Shown one piece after another: positions 60,994 through 64,000 of a stretch of 64,000 nucleotides of DNA. Each line of letters starts with the position of its first letter. Position 1 is the stretch's first letter. Under the pieces are notes generated by a model. The model was given only the letters and a program-made list of their open reading frames with translations, was not told the DNA's origin and searched no databases. The stretch lies in contig NZ_JAHKRN010000035.1 in assembly GCF_019396385.1 (NCBI RefSeq), positions 33,015-97,014 of the forward strand, in the 5' to 3' direction. The DNA comes from Nonomuraea harbinensis (GTDB taxonomy: Bacteria; Actinomycetota; Actinomycetes; Streptosporangiales; Streptosporangiaceae). A program made the position numbers and the translations under genes.

Positions 60994-61590
60994 ATGGCTG
61001 TGATGACTGGGGTACCCACACCCTCGAGGCCGGGACAGGTGCCGCAGACTGAGCTGCGCGTCACCGACCAGGATCGGGAGCACGTCGTGGAGCACGTCAA
61101 GGCCGCCTACGCCGAAGGCCGCTTCGACAAGATCGAGTTCGACGACCGGCTGGAGCGCGCCATGACGGCGCGTACGCACGGCGACCTCATGCCGATCATG
61201 AGGGAGCTCTACGGCCCCAACGGCGTGCCCCGTTTCGCCGCGCCGCAGGCGCCCGCGCCCCGCTTCACGGCCGAGCCCGAGAGCAACGAGCGACTCGGCG
61301 CCTCGGCGGCCCACCTGCTGACCCTGGTCGGGTTCCCGATCATCGGGCCGCTCATCCTGATGCTGACGGCCGGCAAGACCTCGCCGTACATCCGGCGTCA
61401 CGCGGTCGAGGCGCTCAACTTCCAGCTCACGATCACGGGGGCGTCCATCCTGCTCCCGATCACGATCATCGGTCTGGTGCTGGTGCCGGTGATCTGGGTG
61501 GTCGGAGTCGTCCTGTCCATCGTGGCGGGCGTCTCGGCCCTGTCGGGCGGCGACTACCGTTACCCGATGACGATCCGCCTGGTGAAGTGA
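60994..61590 (+). CDS. DUF1707-DUF4870 membrane protein
   Basis: The 198-residue protein joins an N-terminal DUF1707 domain (LRVTDQDREHVVEHVKAAYA, then EFDDRLERAMTARTHGDL; residues 18-70) to a C-terminal DUF4870 domain with about three membrane segments (LLTLVGFPIIGPLILMLTAG; YIRRHAVEALNFQLTITG). Such proteins sit in the actinobacterial membrane with unknown function. GGGAGAGG lies just before ATG 60994; ATG 61003 would have better spacing. A clear terminator follows. Confidence 0.86.
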   Translation: MAVMTGVPTPSRPGQVPQTELRVTDQDREHVVEHVKAAYAEGRFDKIEFDDRLERAMTARTHGDLMPIMRELYGPNGVPRFAAPQAPAPRFTAEPESNERLGASAAHLLTLVGFPIIGPLILMLTAGKTSPYIRRHAVEALNFQLTITGASILLPITIIGLVLVPVIWVVGVVLSIVAGVSALSGGDYRYPMTIRLVK

Positions 61591-61622
61591 CCACCGTCGA
61601 AACGCCCGGCGAACGACCACGG

Positions 61623-61650
61623 ACCCGCCTTCACGCGAAGGCGGGTTTTC
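61623..61650 (+). terminator. Intrinsic terminator after the DUF1707 gene
   Basis: ACCCGCCTT and AAGGCGGGT form a perfect 9-bp stem with loop CACGCG, followed by a T-rich TTTCCCTTTC run. Confidence 0.85.
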
Positions 61651-61678
61651 CCTTTCACGGACGGGGAGCGCGGACGCG

Positions 61679-62581
61679 GTGTCACCGGACACCGCCAGGC
61701 TGGAGGCCCCGTCCTTCAGGGCGGGGGATGTGCGGCGCCTGTCCCGGCACGTGGGCGAGGTGAGGGTTCCGAAGGTGGGCTGGATCCGTTTCCGCTGGTC
61801 CCGCGCCGTCCCTGACGGGGTGAAGTCGTATCGGGTCACCCGCGACCGCGCCGGGCGGTGGCATGTGGCGTTCGCCGCCATCCCCGATCCCGTCCCGGCG
61901 CCGGGTACGGGCGAGGTCGTCGGCGTGGACCGGGGGGTGGCCGTGTCGGCCGCTTCGTCCACCGGGGAGATGCTGAACGCTCCCGGGCTGCGCGACACGG
62001 AGAAGGCGCGCCTGCGGCGGCTGTTGCGCAAGCTCGCCAGGGCCAGGCGCGGATCGAACCGGCGCGCCAAGGTCAAGGCCGCCATCGCCCGGCTGAAGGC
62101 ACGCGAGAGCGACCGGCGCAAGGACTGGGTGGAGAAGGTCAGCACGGACCTCGCCCAGCGGTTCGACGTGATCGCCGTCGAAGACCTGCAGATCCGCGCC
62201 ATGACCCGGTCGGCACGTGGCACCGTCGAGGCGCCCGGGCGCAATGTCCGGGCCAAGGCGGGGCTGAACCGGGGCATTCTCGCCGCCGGATGGGGCGGTC
62301 TCGTCCGACGCCTGGAGGACAAGGCGCCCGGGCGGGTGGTGAGGGTCAATCCCGCGTACACGAGTCAGCGGTGCTCGGCGTGCGGGATCGTGGACCGGGA
62401 AGCGCGTGAGAGCCAAGCGCGTTACCGGTGCCGGTCGTGTGGATACGCCTGCAACGCCGAGGTGAACGCGGCCAGGAACATCGAACGCGCGGCAGGGCAT
62501 GTCGTGTCTGCGCGGGAAGGGCCACGGGTTGCCGGGCCGGTGCACCGCGAACCTCAACGTGACCTCCTCCTCGTGGGGTAG
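61679..62581 (+). pseudogene. tnpB: TnpB-like RNA-guided nuclease, N-terminally truncated
   Basis: The 300-codon frame begins with a short non-homologous stretch and then joins TnpB at VRRLSRHVGEVRVPKVGWIR, so about the first 80-100 residues of a normal (about 400-residue) TnpB are missing. RuvC-like motifs remain: Asp in VVGVDRGVAVSA and Glu in IAVEDLQIRAM. The zinc-ribbon Cys pairs CSAC and CRSC are intact. The third RuvC acid, normally Asp in DxNAARNI, is Glu here (EVNAARNI). Loss of the N-terminal wedge/REC part and this change argue against nuclease activity. A right-end hairpin at 61707 lies at the truncation junction. Confidence 0.85.
61707..61726 (+). repeat. IS605-type end hairpin at the 5' junction of tnpB
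   Basis: CCCCGTCC-TTCA-GGGCGGGG folds into an 8-bp stem with one T-G pair. It is read as coding inside the truncated tnpB frame. Confidence 0.75.
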
Positions 62582-62594
62582 TCGCGGTTGGAAT

Positions 62595-62614
62595 CCCTGT
62601 GCTTCAGCACGGGG
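62595..62614 (+). repeat. IS605-type right-end hairpin (omega-RNA scaffold end)
   Basis: CCCTGTGC-TTCA-GCACGGGG folds into an 8-bp stem and is followed by AGGATGTCAA, a typical right end after an actinobacterial tnpB gene. In active systems the guide part of the omega RNA would start just downstream. Confidence 0.8.
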
Positions 62615-62620
62615 AGGATG

Positions 62621-63397
62621 TCAAACGGTGCGCAGGAAGTCTCCGAGGAGACTGTTGAAGGCGTCCGGGCGTTCCATGTTGGGGTAGTGGGCGGCCCCGT
62701 CGATCGAGGTCGCGCGGCCGTCGGCCACCGCGCCGGCGAGGCGTTCCGCCATGCCGATGTGGTCGGGGGAGTCGGCGGCGCCGTTGACGGCCAGCACGGG
62801 GACGCCGATGGTGGGGACGCGTTCCCAGGTGTCGCGGACCGGGACGATGTGGTCGGGCTCGCCGGCGCTGTGCTTGGACATGGTCTCCACGGCCATGCGG
62901 CGCAGGCGGCTCACGACCTCGGCATCGAGCTCGCCGAGCGAGCGGTGCGGCCCGGCGGCGAAGAGCATGAACCCCTCGACCGAGGCGTCCAGATCCCCGG
63001 CGGCCATCCCGGCGTGCCAGGTGGCCATGGCCCGGGTGGTCCACGGGTCGGTGAAGTAGGGCTCGCTGGTCCCCGCCCCGCTGACGACCACGGCGCTGAC
63101 CAGGTCGGGGTGCTCCAGCGCGGTGTCGACAGCGAGGGCGCCTCCCATGGAGACCCCCACGAGGATCGCGGGGCCGGTGTCCAGGTGGCGCAGCAGGGCG
63201 GCGAGGTCGTCGGTGAGCCGGTACGGCCCGGTGGCGTTGGCGGACCGGCCGTGGCCGCGGGCGTCGGGCGCGATGACGCGACACTCCTCCGCGAACACCG
63301 GGATCTGGTCCTCCCACATGCGGTGGTCCAGGAAGCCGCCGTGCAGGAGGACGAGCGGGCGGCCGGTGCCGGTGTCGATCCAGAACAAGTCATCCAT
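62621..63397 (-). CDS. Alpha/beta-fold hydrolase
   Basis: The 258-residue hydrolase has an oxyanion strand LVLLHGGFLDHRMWEDQI, the APDARGHGRSANATG loop, the nucleophile elbow VGVSMGGALAVD (Ser near residue 87), a cap region, VLAVNGAADSPDHI with the likely Asp, and GAAHYPNMERP with the catalytic His. It probably cleaves a small ester. The start ATG 63397 follows a short A/T-rich region shared with the divergent MarR gene. The stop codon lies within the right-end tail of the IS605 remnant. Confidence 0.9.
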   Translation of the reverse strand: MDDLFWIDTGTGRPLVLLHGGFLDHRMWEDQIPVFAEECRVIAPDARGHGRSANATGPYRLTDDLAALLRHLDTGPAILVGVSMGGALAVDTALEHPDLVSAVVVSGAGTSEPYFTDPWTTRAMATWHAGMAAGDLDASVEGFMLFAAGPHRSLGELDAEVVSRLRRMAVETMSKHSAGEPDHIVPVRDTWERVPTIGVPVLAVNGAADSPDHIGMAERLAGAVADGRATSIDGAAHYPNMERPDAFNSLLGDFLRTV

Positions 63398-63399
63398 GA

Positions 63400-63445
63400 C
63401 AACCAAGGTGTCATTCTGTGGCGAGAATGGCAACCCAGGTGTCAT
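63400..63445. promoter_or_regulatory. Direct repeat, probable MarR operators
   Basis: CAACCAAGGTGTCAT (63400-63414) and CAACCCAGGTGTCAT (63431-63445) are 14/15 identical and start 31 bp apart, about three helical turns, between the hydrolase and MarR genes. Confidence 0.7.
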
Positions 63446-63454
63446 CATGGTGGA

Positions 63455-63919
63455 GTGAGTGAGACAGCGGTTCCCGGAGAGCTGCCCGACCGGCTCATCG
63501 AGGTGTTCGACCTCGTGGGGCCGCTCTACCGGCGTGCCCACCGCAAGGTGGAGCAGGACGCGCCCGTCGAAGGGCTGTCGGTCGGGGTCCGGGCCGTGCT
63601 CAACATGCTGCGCGAGCATGGGCCCATGACCGTCCCCCAGATGGGCCGGGCGCAGGCGTTGAGCCGCCAGTTCGTGCAGCGCATGAGCAACGACGCGGCC
63701 GCGCTGGGGCTGGTGGAGTTCGTCGCCAACCCGGCGCACAAGCGGTCCTCGCTCGTACGGATGACCGAGGCGGGCCGCGCCGCCATCACCGCCCTGATCG
63801 ACCGCGAGCGCGCGATGCTGGCCCCGGTCGGCGAGCACGTGACCGGCGCCGAGGTCGACGCCTGCGTCCGCGTGCTCTCCAGCCTGCTCCGGCTCCTCGA
63901 CGACGTGGAGGTCGACTGA
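63455..63919 (+). CDS. MarR-family transcriptional regulator
   Basis: The 154-residue regulator has a winged-helix domain: SVGVRAVLNMLREHGPMTVP, then QMGRAQALSRQFVQRMSNDA as recognition helix region and FVANPAHKRSSLVRMTEAGR as the wing. A C-terminal dimer helix follows. GTG 63455 is the best start, although GGTGGA is immediately adjacent and not at normal spacing. It diverges from the hydrolase, and the two direct repeats at 63400 and 63431 are the likely targets. A phenolic or ester-like inducer would fit the hydrolase but is not shown. Confidence 0.86.
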   Translation: MSETAVPGELPDRLIEVFDLVGPLYRRAHRKVEQDAPVEGLSVGVRAVLNMLREHGPMTVPQMGRAQALSRQFVQRMSNDAAALGLVEFVANPAHKRSSLVRMTEAGRAAITALIDRERAMLAPVGEHVTGAEVDACVRVLSSLLRLLDDVEVD

Positions 63920-63942
63920 GGGGCCGGTGTCCGGCGGGCGGG

Positions 63943-64000
63943 TCAAGGCTGGACGTGGACCAGGTCCGCGCCCAGGAGGTCGGCCGTGGCGCGGAGCTGG
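63943..64000 (-). CDS. C-terminal tail of an unidentified protein (partial)
   Basis: A frame open to the right edge ends in a TGA at 63943-63945 with the tail QLRATADLLGADLVHVQP. The composition looks coding, but 18 residues are too few to identify the family. Confidence 0.4.
   Translation of the reverse strand, partial: QLRATADLLGADLVHVQP

Larger units (their letters stand above)
61678..62624 (+). mobile_element. IS605-family remnant (truncated tnpB between two end hairpins)
   Basis: A tnpB piece lies between two homologous hairpins with the same TTCA loop and similar tails (GGGGGATGT and GGGGAGGATGT). No tnpA and no intact left end are present. The right boundary falls within the last bases of the neighbouring hydrolase gene. 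Confidence 0.7.

Overview
The window is very GC-rich, with dense short-gap genes, many GTG/TTG starts, ATGA-type stop/start overlaps and several promoters whose -10 box lies 6-7 nt before the start codon (leaderless transcripts). With the gene families present (DUF3558-like, DUF4192, DUF1707/DUF4870, DUF4236, DUF5996, EI24), this points to a filamentous actinomycete, most likely of the Streptosporangiales (Nonomuraea-like). The order-level placement is inference.

Left edge (1-9974). A type I polyketide synthase is cut by the window edge; only its first ketosynthase is visible. It lies behind an ABC-2 exporter pair, so a biosynthetic cluster probably continues to the left. Next come a small kinase/acyltransferase pair, a Gly/Pro-rich membrane-anchored protein, and a divergent locus around a 34-bp inverted repeat: an unknown protein facing a membrane-tethered metallo-beta-lactamase-fold hydrolase plus TetR.

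Centre (10039-34253). This is a complete L-arabinan/L-arabinoside utilisation island. It holds a GH127 beta-L-arabinofuranosidase, a three-gene oligosaccharide importer with its own LacI, a large secreted modular GH51 arabinofuranosidase, a YtfQRT/YjfF furanose-type importer, a ChvE/GguAB pyranose-type importer, two near-identical LacI repressors, and a translationally coupled araB-araD-araA operon. Seven copies of a LacI-type palindrome (consensus KTGTKARCGYTMACAA) sit before the GH51 gene, the first twin repressor, both importers and araB, one of them across the araB start codon. The logic appears to be polymer cleavage outside, import of free arabinose in two ring forms and of oligosaccharides by a third transporter, intracellular trimming, then conversion to D-xylulose-5-phosphate.

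Right-centre (34296-42257). Two drug-type resistance loci (MFS/TetR and ABC-F/TetR) each have clear operators in a divergent promoter. They are followed by a PLP lyase-like enzyme, tRNA-Ala(GGC), an alpha/beta hydrolase and a VWA lipoprotein.

Right (42380-58391). An asparagine-synthetase homologue without a glutaminase cysteine stands tail-to-tail with a type III PKS and acyl-CoA carboxylase pair. Then come an alditol-oxidase-like flavoenzyme, transporters, a GlxA-type regulator, PTH2, a short FtsH, Maf and EI24.

Far right (58392-64000). Mostly small conserved actinobacterial proteins, with three sequence oddities: a duplicated block carrying DnaA-box-like sites, a 660-bp non-coding stretch of nested tandem repeats, and a broken TnpB gene flanked by two homologous IS605-type end hairpins. 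The window ends with an alpha/beta hydrolase/MarR pair and the tail of another gene.
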